From positions 20,241,758 through 20,305,757 of the forward strand of contig JBBCBC010000022.1 of the NCBI GenBank assembly GCA_037126765.1: DNA of 64,000 nt, read 5' to 3'. Shown here piece by piece: positions 34,566-46,444 of this stretch. Source of the stretch: Stenogyne calaminthoides. Its lineage: Eukaryota; Streptophyta; Magnoliopsida; Lamiales; Lamiaceae. Each line of letters begins with the position of its first letter. The stretch's first letter is position 1. The position numbers and the translations under genes were made by a program. The notes beneath the pieces are model-generated. The model worked only from the letters and a program-made list of their open reading frames with translations, was not told where the DNA came from and did no database searches.

Positions 34566-36622
34566 TGTTGGGAGATGAATTTAATAAAAGAAGATTTTGA
34601 TTAGATCCAAAAACCCCTGAGCATGACATGTTCAGGATAACCTTGATAGATGAGTCAGGATTCAGTTTTAGAGTGTTCAGGATGTTATCTGCACAATGTA
34701 TAGTCGCCAGATATAGATCGTAGTTAAATTCTCAAGATTCTCAAGACTCAAGAAGTTTCAAGAAACCGAAGTTTCAAAAAATGAAAATCGAAGAAACTGC
34801 TTTCAAGATTCGACGTCAAGATGAAAAATCGAGAAATCAAGACTCAAGGAGAAATCGAAAATCAAGACACAAGCAGAAATCGAGAATTTGAAGACTCAAG
34901 ATGAGATCGAGAATCAAGACTCAAGATGAAATCGAGAAATCAAGACTCAAGATAAAGACTCAAGATAATCACCAAGATATCTGTGAAGACTCGTAAGATC
35001 AAGACTCAAGACTCAAGACCAAGACAAAGATCAAGATCAAGATCGAAGACAAAGGATATCAAGGCACGCGAATTACGGAGACTCAAAGAATGTAATCAAT
35101 GCTCAAAAGATAACCTGAATGTTCCGAGGCACTGAAAATATCTATCTGAAGGACACAATCCTGAGAAAAACGCGATTGCTTAGAAAAATAGATATTGCCC
35201 AAGACATTCTCATGCAGACAAAAGGAACTAAAACAAAGTGTTGTTAAGGTTATATCACTCAGAGATATTGACCAAAAAGAGCCTTTGAGTTTGTCTACAT
35301 TTAACTAGAGACAAAAGTCAAAAAGAAGAAGACAACATCATTGTCTTTTTTTTCTCGACATCGACAATGACAGTCATCAAACATGTCAGTAGTACTATGT
35401 TCCAGACTACAAAAAGTGATGACCAACTACATGAAAAGCAGATTGCCTAAAACATGCTAGGGAGTGTCAAACCCTAAAAATAGCCGTTCATCACACACCA
35501 TAAGAAGAAACTCATGAAGCTATCTCTTCCAACGGATAGTTTTTCAAGAGTGACCTTGGTGTATGCCTATAAATACTTGTGACCATCTACATTTAAGGTT
35601 ACGGGATATTTGTAAGCATCTCAAGAGCTCAAACTTATTATTGCAAGTTGAAGCACTCGAAAAACCCAAGAATTTCCCAAGTGCTTTATATCGAAGAGAG
35701 CTCATTTCACTAAGTCTAGCTTGATAAGATATATCCAAAGCTTAGTCGAGATATCCTAGCCTTTGCATTGTTCTTAATTGTAAAGGATATCTCATCCTAG
35801 TTGGAAACCAACCAAGAAACCCCAAACCCTTTGTAAGGTAGTTTGAGTGTGATTGTTGGTGAGTTAGAGTTGTAAAGAGTTAGTAAACTACAAGGAGGTA
35901 GTCAGAAAGCTCTAGAGAAGAAGTGAGTAAACTATCTTGGATAGTCAGAAAGCTTGTGTGTGTTTTGAGTTAGCAAACTACAGGGGTAGTCAGAAAGCTC
36001 AAAATAGAAAGGTTAGTAAACTACAGAGGTAGTCAGAAAACCTTAGGAAGAAGAAAGGTTAGTAAACTACAGAGGTAGTCAGAAAATCTTGAGAAGTGAT
36101 TAGTGAATTTCTCTGAAGAGTCAGAGAGAGTGGACGTAGGAGCTTGAGTCTCTGAACCACTATAACTTGTTGTGTTATTTGTTTTCTGTATTGCTTTGAT
36201 TAACTGTTGCATATCTTAAACTGAAAGCATATTTTCACTGATATTCATTTGGAATCAATCCACTGAAGTTGCATCTGAACTGAATCACAGCCTAATCACT
36301 ATTCCATTAAAAGGAAGGTTTTCAGCAAAACATAAAACGAGTATAAACTTAGGGCCAACCAGTCCGCAGATCTGAGTAGCTTTTCAAGCAAGCTCAGTAA
36401 CTCTGAAAACTCAGGATCAGTTGGGATTATCTGAGGTATCTGAAAGCAGCTCAGGATCACTGTCTCAGATAGACTTTGACTCAGGGCGATTTGTGCTTCT
36501 CAGGACCAAATCATCAGGACAACCTGACCCAAGCTGACCTCAGTAAAGAAAAAGTTTTAAAATCACTAAACACGTGTATTCCCCCCATACACGTGTAAGA
36601 CTCGTTTGCACCGGGACCAACA
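34566..36622 (+). mobile_element. Solo LTR of Copia family A
   Basis: A complete family A LTR of 2057 bp from TGTTGGGAGATG to GGACCAACA, flanked by a perfect 5-bp duplication CAAGA (34561-34565 and 36623-36627). No internal sequence follows, so it arose by LTR-LTR recombination. It keeps TATAAATA (35568-35575) and the hairpin repeats (35876-36090). The patch 34720-35060 shows CAG-to-CG/AAG-type changes compared with 1-240. Confidence 0.95.
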
Positions 36623-36627
36623 CAAGA

Positions 36628-38122
36628 GATAAGATCACAATATTTTATTGGGTCGACCCTATCAATCTTCATATAGTAGTTATTCCACACTCAGTGTTTA
36701 TATAAAAACAATACATTTTAAAAGAAAAATGTTTCATATCAAATTAGTAGATAAAATATCTCATTTATCATTAAATAGTCTGACCGAAGAAATAATTGTA
36801 CGTATTGATCACAAAATCTGTTACTATATCCCCTAGTAATTATATTACGAGAAAACCCCCCATTTTTATCTCACTCCTCATTTAAAAAATTCTTTTTTAT
36901 CTAAATTTTTTATTTCATTCTTTTTTAGTTAAAATAATATTTTTTTTGGACAATTATACTTTTAATGAAGCCAACAGTTTTTTTTAATGGTGGTACAGGA
37001 TTAATATATCGTAGTATGAACTTAATTAAATTGTGATACAAACTTAGAAATAAGAGTGAGTGACTTTCCGCTCCAAAAATAGGAGTGGAAGTACTACTAG
37101 ATGCAAGAATTATTTTTTAGTACTAGAAGGTCTAAAATCATACCTGAAAAGACAAAAATACCCCTTTTCGTCTATTTATAAAAAAATTATCTTCCCCTTA
37201 AGGGAAATGATAAAATAAAAATATGCATATGTGCATTTCAATTACAATTTAATACATCCACATAACTAATTTAATCTTACAAAAAACATTAAAAAATTGA
37301 AATTTTCATATCAAAATTAAAAATTATATAAATTTACATATCTAAAAACAAAAAATTTACGTATCTTTGTCCAAAATCTAAAAAAGTTACATATTTTCGT
37401 TTCAAGTTCAACATGCACATATGTACGAAACACATGCATATGTTCATTTTTTAATGAACCTATGCATCTCCATCTACAACCTAGATTCAAAAAAGAATCA
37501 CAAACAAATCCAAAATCCTATATCTAAACTCAGATTCAAATTTCAAATTTATAAAAATCTGCAAGAATACAATAGATGTAAATTATAATACCATAAATAT
37601 GTAAAATAAAAAAATACATCGTAAATAAAAATAAAACCAAACCAGATAACTAAATTAATCAAAAATAAATAACACAAACCAGATAACTAATTTAATAAAA
37701 AATAAACAACACAAAACAGATACCTAAACTAATAAAAAATAAACAACAAATTCCTTCTTCTTGTTCAGCATTCAAATAAAAAAATTACAATTCTTGTTCC
37801 GCATTCGAAAAAGGAAATTACAAAAAGAAAAAAGAAAAAAAAAGTTTCTTGTTCAGCATATTCCAAAAACGTTCCCAGAACACGGCTTCCGAACATGGCT
37901 TCCGACCGAGGATGCAGCATACTCCACGACCAACTAAAAATTACAGAAAGATGAACCCTGAAAAATTAATTATCCTCAAAATTTACAAACAAATCCACAA
38001 ATTATCGGTGGCGGAAAATCGCCCCCTTCATCGGCATGCAAGCGGCTCAGATCTGCTTCCATCGATGCTCCGAGATTTCCACCATCGTCGCCTTCTTCGC
38101 ATATGTGCGTGGTGGTGGTTTG
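36628..38122. other. AT-rich host DNA interrupted by element C
   Basis: Mostly AT-rich spacer. A 37-bp tandem repeat lies at 37641-37677, 37678-37714 and 37715-37748 (ACCAGATAACTAA-like units). The segment 37850-38122 is more GC-rich and reads on the minus strand like a gene leader or first exon (ATGGTGGAAATCTCGGAGCA near 38092, stopping after about 11 codons). The family C LTR is inserted at its edge. Confidence 0.4.
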
Positions 38123-39950
38123 TGTTGGGATTATACTAGAAAGCATGCTTTTTACTTTGTATAATCAAAACGGAATTTCGAACTTATTTACTGAAATAAA
38201 TTGTTTATCACCGATGCGTTAAATATTATCGAATGTTACATATATTTACTGCATAACTGTTCAATAATTCGTACGTGTTACATTGTAGTTAATTTAGTGA
38301 TACCAGATCACAGAAGATTAAATTAACAGTCCCTTGTAACTAAAAGTACGCCATTCACGACCTAGGTGGAAATGAACAACCCATCGCGAAAGGTTGAAGT
38401 GTAAGGCTCAGATTGGCTTGTCTTAACCAAGAGATTACACTAGCACATGACTGATGCACTGAATAGGACCTACAGGAGGATAAATTCTTCAGAACTGAAC
38501 AAGGAAGAATTAGACCTCAGTGGTTCGTTATTTCTTAATCTTCGTTCCTTAAATAGGATCACGTGAGATTGATAACTATTGTTTTGACTTATCATGGGTA
38601 GCGAATCAACGAGATTCAATACTTTTTATCTTGGGCAATATTATTAGTCACATGTGATTGCTAAGATTTAATACGAAGAATCGTGTGCAAGTAAGCTTGT
38701 TCGATTTGCCCCCTTGGGAGGTTCATAAGCTTTATCATACCAAATCTTGCAAGTGAAATTAGTTTTCGGTATGGATAATAATGTTGAACCGTTCCTTGAC
38801 CAAGGACAAAAGATATTAATTAATGGAAAGCTATTTCAGTGGCTTGAATTAATTAATGGGCTAGATAATCTTAAACACGGGAAATAACAACCGGGAGCCA
38901 TATTGACTGTAATATGGGTTAAGAAATATTAAATATGTAGTGGGATTAATTAATATTTACGGGCTTGAATAATATTGTGGCTCAATATTAGATATTCAAG
39001 GTCCATTAGAAGGCCCAATCTTAATTCTCCTAAAGGCCCCCTAAGTAGCCCAACATATAGTCCAATAACTGAAAAGGTGATTAAAATAAAATAAATATTG
39101 TTGCTTATTTTTCCAAGTTAATTTCAAAATTTATAGATAAGTTGGGAGAAAGATTTTCTTTGAATTTTGTTATGGAATGAAGATATGTATTCTTGGAATA
39201 CAAGATTATCTCATTAAATTCAAGAAATCTCCCACTTGGTCATCTATATTAAGATTTTCGAAATATTTGAAAATAGTGAGCAAGAAAGATTTTCTTGATT
39301 TTCTTGAAAAGATATTATGGAAGATATGTATTTCTTGAAATACAAGAATATCTCATAAATTCAAGAAGATCCAAATCTTGGAATCTTGATCATCATATTT
39401 TCGAAAATTCCATAGCAAATAGAGAAGATGGGATTTTGTGGAATATTATAATTATGAGAGAAAGAATATAGAAGATATATTCAAGATTTCTTGGAGATCA
39501 AGAAAAGATTTTCCCACATTATTTTAGGGCACAAAATTCGATCACCTGGTCTCTATAAATAGGGGATGATTCTTTCATTCCCAAGTACAATTCCATGTGC
39601 TGGAAAAATTAGTAAATCTACAAAGGTGGTGCAACATAATTTATTTTTCTTTTGTTAAATCGTTCACAAGAATCCTTCCACCGGATAGTCGAACGAGGGC
39701 TAAGGGAATACTTGGGAAGTTCTTTTGGTTAGTCTAATCTGCCAGATCACTGTCATCCCAAGAGGTACGTTCATGTTAACTCGTAGAATTCCGCATGCGT
39801 AGGTTTTACGTGAATTATTATATGCATGATATGTTGTTGGATTATTATTTGAATTAATATAGGATTAATTCATGCTAGTAATAATTATAAGAATTAAATT
39901 TGTATTTAAATATTCACCCCGAATAGATCTGTGCAAATTATTCCCAAACA
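38123..39950 (+). repeat. 5' LTR of element C
   Basis: 1828 bp from TGTTGGGATTAT to ATTCCCAAACA, near-identical in reverse to the solo LTR at 59374-61315. TATAAATA lies at 39554-39561. An internal imperfect direct repeat of about 115 bp (39126-39240 and 39262-39380) is built on AAGATTTTCTT and ATCTCAT(T)AAATTCAAGAA words. If the insertion made a 5-bp duplication it should be GTTTG (38118-38122). Confidence 0.88.
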
Positions 39951-39952
39951 AC

Positions 39953-39969
39953 TGGTATCAGAGCCACGG
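39953..39969 (+). other. Primer-binding site of C
   Basis: TGGTATCAGAGCCACGG, the standard plant initiator tRNA-Met-type site, two bases after the LTR. Confidence 0.88.
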
Positions 39970-40269
39970 TTTCGGGCTCTGAATTTTTTAAATTGTAATT
40001 TAATTCGCAGACATTAAATTTGAAATTGGATAGTAGAATTGCTAGATCTGTTTTGCAGGTATCCAATTGTCATGGAATTTAATGTGTTTATTTATGCATG
40101 CATATAAACTGTGGTTTTTAATTCGATTCGTTCAGATTCGTTTTGCCTCGTGAGAAAATCCACGAGTAGATTAGAATTTGTTTGATTTGATCAATGTAAT
40201 AGACTAGTCTAGATCTAGGTTTATTTATTTTTGTAAATAAATTGTAACCGGATCGAGAAACGAGGATGG

Positions 40270-40735
40270 AGACGAAGAATTAAAGGACGAAATCCGTAAT
40301 CGGCATAGGGCGTCGTCCACGTAAAATGTGCTGGGAGAGGCACGTCGGCGATGTGGACGCGCAGAACGCACGGGCGCCGGGCGAGGGCGAGGGGGCGAGC
40401 GCAGGCGATTCGAGGATCGCGCCGTGGGCGGGTGCTAGGCGCATGTGGCACCGTCTCGCGAAGCGTGCTGAGCGGACGGAAAGGCGAGCGCAAGGGCGGC
40501 GCGGGACGTCTTGCTGGTGCCGAGAATCGCGGGCGAGGCACGGCTGGCGAAGGCTCACGGATGCGTCGGATTGCGACGCCGCCGCCGAAACTACCGAAAA
40601 CTGGCCGCCAGGCGCTGGCGGCGCTGACTTTGCCGGCGCCGAGGCGGCCGAGGCCGAACAACAGCCAAGTGGTCGGCCGGATCTTGGCGTGCTCGACGCT
40701 TGAGATGCTTGGCGTGGCGTTTCGAGACTGAGTAA
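40270..40735. other. CpG-rich island in C internal region
   Basis: About 465 bp of very GC- and CpG-rich DNA between AT-rich segments. Open frames of 125-194 codons exist on both strands but are Ala/Arg/Pro/Ser-rich with no recognisable domain, as expected from GC-rich sequence lacking stops, so none is called as a gene. It may be a captured host fragment or a structured leader. It is flanked by 41 kb-type AT-rich non-coding DNA up to 41411. Confidence 0.6.
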
Positions 40736-41411
40736 TTTTTCCGAAACGATCGAGTGGGAGAAATTCAAGACAGTGTTTCTTCAAGATCAAGCCAAGAAAA
40801 ATCAAACCATGACAATTGGATAATTTGTGCCCAATATGTTTATTTTTCTGTTTTGCTTGATTTATTTTGTGCTATCTTATGCTTTATTTAATTTGTTTAA
40901 ATGTGTTTGCATGAGAGTTGCCAAATGAAAAATCTCAACTTCAAAATTACTAAGTATGTTTAAATAATTAATTGACAATTTTATTCCGGATAATAAAATT
41001 GAATTAATTTTGACCTCCATGATTTATTTATTTGTGAATTCTTTTGGAGAAATTCCCCCACGGGACGGTCAAAAGATAGTTTTCACATGAATGAATTCCA
41101 ACGAGGCTCGTTCAAAAAAAAATAATAATCCTGTATTTAATCATGGTTATTACTTAGGTATAAAATTGATATGCATATACTTCCCCGAAGTCCCTTTCAA
41201 TTTTATATTGGTCAAGCGGGAGCCAACAATTAATCTGGATATTAAAGGTTTATAAATTTCTTCTTGTTTGTAACACAAGTTAAATATGTTTAAATAATGA
41301 CCCACCCCACGTGGCTTATTTAAACTGTTTTGATATGTTGGCTGATGCATGTTCATATTTTTTTTGAGATTTTAATATGATGCATGTGATCGAACCTTGT
41401 GATATATATGT

Positions 41412-42884
41412 TGTTGGGAGATGAATTTAATAAAAGAAGATTTTGATTAGATCCCAAAACCTCTGAGTATGACATGTTCAGGATAATCTTGATAGATGAG
41501 TCAGGATTCAGTTTTAGAGTGTTCAGGATGTTATCTGCACAATGTATAGTCAGCAGATATAGATCAGGTTAAATTCTGAAGATTCTGAAGACTCAAGAAG
41601 TTTCAAGAAACCGGTTTCAAGTTTCAAAGATTTCAAGAAAAATCGAGAAATCAAGACTCAAAGGAGAAACCGAGAAAATCAAGGCTCAAAGGAAATCGAG
41701 AATTTGAAGACTCAAGATGAGATCGAGAATCAAGACTCAAGATGAAATCGAGAAATCAAGACTCAAGATAAAGACTTAGTATAATCAACAAGATATCTGA
41801 AGACTCAAGACAGACTCGTAAGACATCAAGACTCAAGATCAAAAGATCAAGACGAAGATCAAGATCAAGACAAAGGATACTGAAGGCACAGTAATTACTA
41901 AAGACTCAGTAATGTACTAAATGCTCAGTATAACCTGAATGTTCCGAGGCACTGAATATATCTATCTGAAGGACACAATCCTGAGAAAAATGCGATTGCT
42001 TAGAAAAAATAGATATTGCCCAAGACATTCTCATGTAGACAAAAGGAACTAAGAAAAAGTGTTGTTAAGGTTATATCAGTCAGAGATATTGACCAAAAAG
42101 AGCCGTTGAGTTTGTCTACATTTAACTGGAGATAAAAGTAAAAAAGAAGAAGACATCATCTGTGTACTTTTATCGACATCGACAAATGACGGATCATCAT
42201 CAAACATGTCAGTAGTACTATGTTCCAGACTGCAAAAAGTGATGACCAGCTACAAGAAAAGCAGATTGCCTAAAACATGCTAGGGAGTGTCAAACCCTAA
42301 AAATAGTCGTTCATCACACACCATAAGAGGAAACTCATGAAGCTATCTCTTCCAACGGATAGTTTTTCAAGAGTGACCTTGGTGTATGCCTATAAATACT
42401 TGTGACCATCTAAATTGAAGGTTACGAGAAATTTATAAGCAACTCAAGAGCTCAAACTTATTATTGCAAGTTGAAGCACTCGAAAACCCAATAATTTCCC
42501 AAGTGCTTTATATCAAAGAGAGCTCATTTCACTAAGCCTAGCTTGATAAGATATATCCAAAGCTTAGTCGAGATATCCTAGCCTTTGCATTGTTCTTAAT
42601 TGTAAAGGATATCTCATCCTAGTTGGAAACCAACCAAGAAACCCCAAAACCCTTTGTAAGGTAGTTTGAGTGTGATTGTTGGTGAGTTGGAGTTGTTAAG
42701 AGTCAGTAAACTACAATGAGGTAGTCAGAAAGCTCTAGAGAAGAAGTGAGTAAATTATCTTGGATAGTCAGAAAGCTTGTGTGTGTTTTGAGTTAGTAAA
42801 CTACAGGGGTAGTCAGAAAGCTCAAAATAGAAAGGTTAGTAAACTACAGAGATAGTCAGAAAACCTTAGGAAGAAGAAAGGTTA
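41412..42884 (+). repeat. A2 5' LTR, left part
   Basis: Starts TGTTGGGAGATG. TATAAATA is at 42391-42398 and the hairpin repeats run from about 42700. It is interrupted at 42884 by the B array; the LTR continues at 51658. Joined once across the duplication, the LTR would be 2035 bp, matching the solo LTR. Confidence 0.93.
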
Positions 42885-44518
42885 TGTTGGGATATTTTAG
42901 TTTTGATGAATTATGCCAAAACATTATCAACTTGTGTTATTGAAGATAATTTACAGATAACAAGTTGAGGGGGAACGAGAGAACAAATTGAGGGGGAACT
43001 CACGGAACCACAAGTAGATGATCAAGATCAGACGAGGCTGCAGACGAGACTGATCGAGATCAGATGAGTTAGATGAGTTCGGAGTTAACTGATGAGCTGT
43101 GCAAAATCAGAAGAGAAGAAAAGCTAAGCTAGCTAATCGAAAGATCGGATGACCAGAACATACCCGATCGGATGATCGGAAGAATACGATCATGATATGG
43201 TGATCGGAAGAGCGCAAAGCCGATCGAAAAGAAAATGACCAGAAGATCAGAAGAGAAGGTTGCAGATCAGGAGAGGAGCAGATGAGACAGATCGAGATCA
43301 GATATGAAGATGAGCAGATGATCAAGATCAGACGTGATTGAGATCAGATGTGCTAAATTGATATGCTAAACCTAATGTACTGACCTAATGCTATCCTGAG
43401 ATATTGATCTGAAGATGTGTTGATCGTCGATCACGAAATCGATCGATCGAAAAAGAAGAAATCGATAGCTTTGAATCAAAGTGACTGAAGGTCGATGTCT
43501 CAATTTAGAGAATCAACTCGGTCGGCTGAAAGTGTCGAGATACCCGACGACAAGGTCCGCCAAGAGAAGTCTGTTGAATCAAGTATCCCAAACACAAGAC
43601 TCGGATAGAATCAAGGCTCGATATGTCTCTGAAGACACCGAGACTCAGAGAATCCTGAATGATTCCAAGGCGAGGAATCTGAGGAATATAGCCGTTAGAA
43701 TCAACTGATGTGGACCAATGAGAGGAAGACAACCAGCCTGAAGAAGCTGTTGTACTTACAAGAATAGTATGGATTTGAATGTGATTCTCTCCAACGGTAA
43801 CATTCAAATCCACACTATAAATAGAAGGTCTTTCATCATTCTAATGTGTGGATGCGTGGAGATTATAGCACGAGATGCTACAGAGCCAAAGAGAGTTATA
43901 CCCAAAGCATTCCCACCCTAGAACACAAGTCTGTAGAAATACAAATATGTTCAAGAGTGTTTTAGAACCCAATCTAAGCAACCCACAATGTATCCTAAGC
44001 TTAGAGATATTTTCCCAACCTTAGCATTGAGGCTAAACAAATGTAAGGGAAAATCTCAACCTAGTTGGAAACCAAACAAACCTTACCCAAATCAGTCGGT
44101 TAAGTTTGTAGGTGAGTGTGTACTCGGTAAAAATCTAGCAATCCCGAAAGGGAGGGTAGGCAATCGCGAGTGAGGGTGATAAGTCCCGTTGGAGTGTGAA
44201 CTCGATAAACATCTGTAGGCAATCCCGTGGAGGGTGATAAGTCCTGAGGCGAACCCGAGAGGGTGATAAGTCCAGTTGGAAGGAATTTCCCTAGGAACAG
44301 GGAGAGTGGATGTAGGAGATTGAGCCTCCGAACCACTATACTTTGTTGTGTTGTTTACTGCTTTATGTTCTTATTTTGTCATATGCATTCGACTATAAGC
44401 AAAACACAACACATGAGCTTAAAACGCAAAAATCAGTAATCACCATTCCTTCACCCCTGTTTTTATATGCATTTCATGATTATTCCGCATTTCATGGGTT
44501 TTCCACCGGGGCCTATCA
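42885..44518 (+). repeat. B LTR 1
   Basis: TGTTGGGATATT to GGCCTATCA, 1634 bp. TATAAATA lies at 43816-43823. The downstream part (44110-44290) has repeated GTGAACTCGGTAAACATCT and GGTGATAAGTCC words. The segment 43400-43700 shows CG replacing CAG/CTG compared with LTR 2. Confidence 0.92.
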
Positions 44519-44656
44519 ATTGGTATCAGAGCAGGTGTTCAAACGGTTCACTGATTTCAAAGTAACCACCTGAACTGATCTTTTTAAAAGAAAACCTGTT
44601 TCTTTAAAAATGCATATATTCTAATGTTTTGGCGTCATTGTCAAAAAAGGGGAAAT
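44519..44656 (+). other. B internal region 1 (primer site and polypurine tract only)
   Basis: 138 bp: primer site TGGTATCAGAGCAGG at 44521-44535, a short AT-rich stretch, and GGCGTCATTGTCAAAAAAGGGGAAAT ending at the next LTR (tract about 44643-44656). Equivalent regions lie at 46307-46444, 48096-48233 and 49870-50005; two of these read TGGTATTAGAGC in the primer site. Confidence 0.9.
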
Positions 44657-46306
44657 TGTTGGGATATTTTAGTTTTGATGAATTATGCCAAAATATTATC
44701 AACTTGTGTTATTGAAGCTAATTTACAGATAACAAGTTGAGGGGGAACGAGAGAACAAATTGAGGGGGAACTCACGGAACCACAAGTAGATAATCGAGAT
44801 CGGGACGAGGTCATAGAGCAAGAGACCGACGAGATCGAATGAGTTAGATGAGTTCGGAGTTAACTGATGAGCTGTGCAAAATCAGAAGAGAAGAAAAGCT
44901 AAGCCAAAGAATCGAAGAAGATCGATGACCGTAATCGCACTGATTAGATGATCGGAAGAACAATCGAGTGATATGGTGATCGGAAGAGCGCATGTCGATC
45001 GAAAAGAAACCCACCGGAAGATCAGAAGAGAAGGTTGCAGATCAGAAGAGGAGTAGATGAGACTAATCGAGATCAGTCGTGATCGAGATCAGATAAGAAG
45101 ATGAGCAGATGATCAAGATCAGACGTGATTGAGATCAGATGTGCTAAACTGATATTCTAAACCTAATGTACTGAACTAATGCTATCCTGAGATGTTGATC
45201 TGAAGATGTGTTGATCTGATCAGATCACGCAAAGAAGAAATCAGATAGCCTGAGTCAAAGTGACCTGAAGGTCAGGATGTCTGAATTCAGAGAATTGAAC
45301 TCAGTCAGCCTGAGTGTCACTATGCCTGATCATACAAGGTCCGCTGAAGAGAAGTCTGTTGAATCAAGTATCCTGAAACCTGAAGACTCAGATAGAACTG
45401 AAGACTAAGTATGTCTCTGAAGACACTGAGACTAAGAGAATCTTGAATGATTCCAAGGCGAGGAATCTGAGGAATATAGCCGTTAGAATCAGTTGACGTG
45501 GACCAATGAGAGGAAGACAACCGGCCTGAAGAAGCTACTGTACTTACAAGAATAGTATGTATTTGAATGTGATTCTCTCCAACGGTAACATTCAAATCCA
45601 AACTATAAATACAAGGTCTTTCATCATTCTAATGTGTGGATGCGTGGAGATTATAGCACGAGATGCTACAGAGCCAAAGAGAGTTATACCCAAAGCATTC
45701 CCACCCTAGAACACAAGTCTGTAGAAATACAAATATGTTCAAGAGTGTTTTAGAACCCAATCTAAGCAACCCACAATGTATCCTAAGCTTAGAGATATTT
45801 TCCCAACCTTAGCATTGAGGCTAAACAAATGTAAGGGAAAATTTCAACCTATTTGGAAACCAAACAAACCTTACCCAAATCAGTCGGTTAAGTTTGTAGG
45901 TGAGTGTGAACTCGGTAAACATCTAGCAATCCCGAAAGGGAGGGTAGGCAATCCCGAGTGAGGGTGATAAGTCCCGTTGGAGTGTGAACTCGGTAAACAT
46001 CTGTAGGCAATCCCGTGGAGGGTGATAAGTCCTGAGGCGAACCCGAGAGGGTGATAAGTCCAGTTGGAAGGAATTTCCCTAGGAACAGGGAGAGTGGATG
46101 TAGGAGCTTGAGCCTCCGAACCACTATACTTTGTTGTGTTGTTTACTGCTTTATGTTCTTATTTTGTCATATGCATTCGACTATAAGCAAAACACAACAC
46201 ATGAGCTTAAAACGCAAAAATCAGTAATCACCATTCCTTCACCCCTGTTTTTATATGCATTTCATGATTATTCCGCATTTCATGGGTTTTCCACCTGGGC
46301 CTATCA
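44657..46306 (+). repeat. B LTR 2
   Basis: 1650 bp; same ends. Keeps many clean CAG/CTG sites at 45030-45500, which makes it the best reference for the damaged parts of the other copies. Confidence 0.92.
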
Positions 46307-46444
46307 ATTGGTATTAGAGCAGGTGTTCAAACGGTTCACTGATTTCAAATTAACCACCTGAACTGATCTTTTTAAAAGAAAACCTGTTTCTTTAAAAATG
46401 CATATATTCTAATGTTTTGGCGTCATTATCAAAAAAGGGGAAAT
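46307..46444 (+). other. B internal region 2
   Basis: 138 bp with primer-site variant TGGTATTAGAGCAGG and polypurine tract AAAAAAGGGGAAAT. Confidence 0.88.

Larger units (their letters stand above)
38123..41411 (+). mobile_element. LTR retrotransposon C, 5' part, interrupted by A2
   Basis: 5' LTR at 38123-39950, a perfect initiator tRNA-Met-type primer site at 39953-39969, and about 1.4 kb of internal sequence without gag or pol homology, where A2 is inserted at 41412. The remainder of C should lie beyond A2, outside the window. The family is confirmed by the minus-strand solo LTR at 59374-61315. With no coding domain visible it cannot be assigned to Copia or Gypsy; its ORFs may lie on the far side of A2. 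Confidence 0.8.

Noticed and set aside
37849..38139. Plus-strand ORF of 96 codons before element C as a host gene
   Set aside because: It runs into the C LTR, has no recognisable domain, and the region reads more like a minus-strand leader or first exon; evidence is too weak for a gene call.
40221..40805. ORFs of 125-194 codons on both strands in the CpG-rich island
   Set aside because: GC-rich DNA lacks stop codons in several frames at once. The translations are Ala/Arg/Pro/Ser-rich with no domain, so no gene is called.
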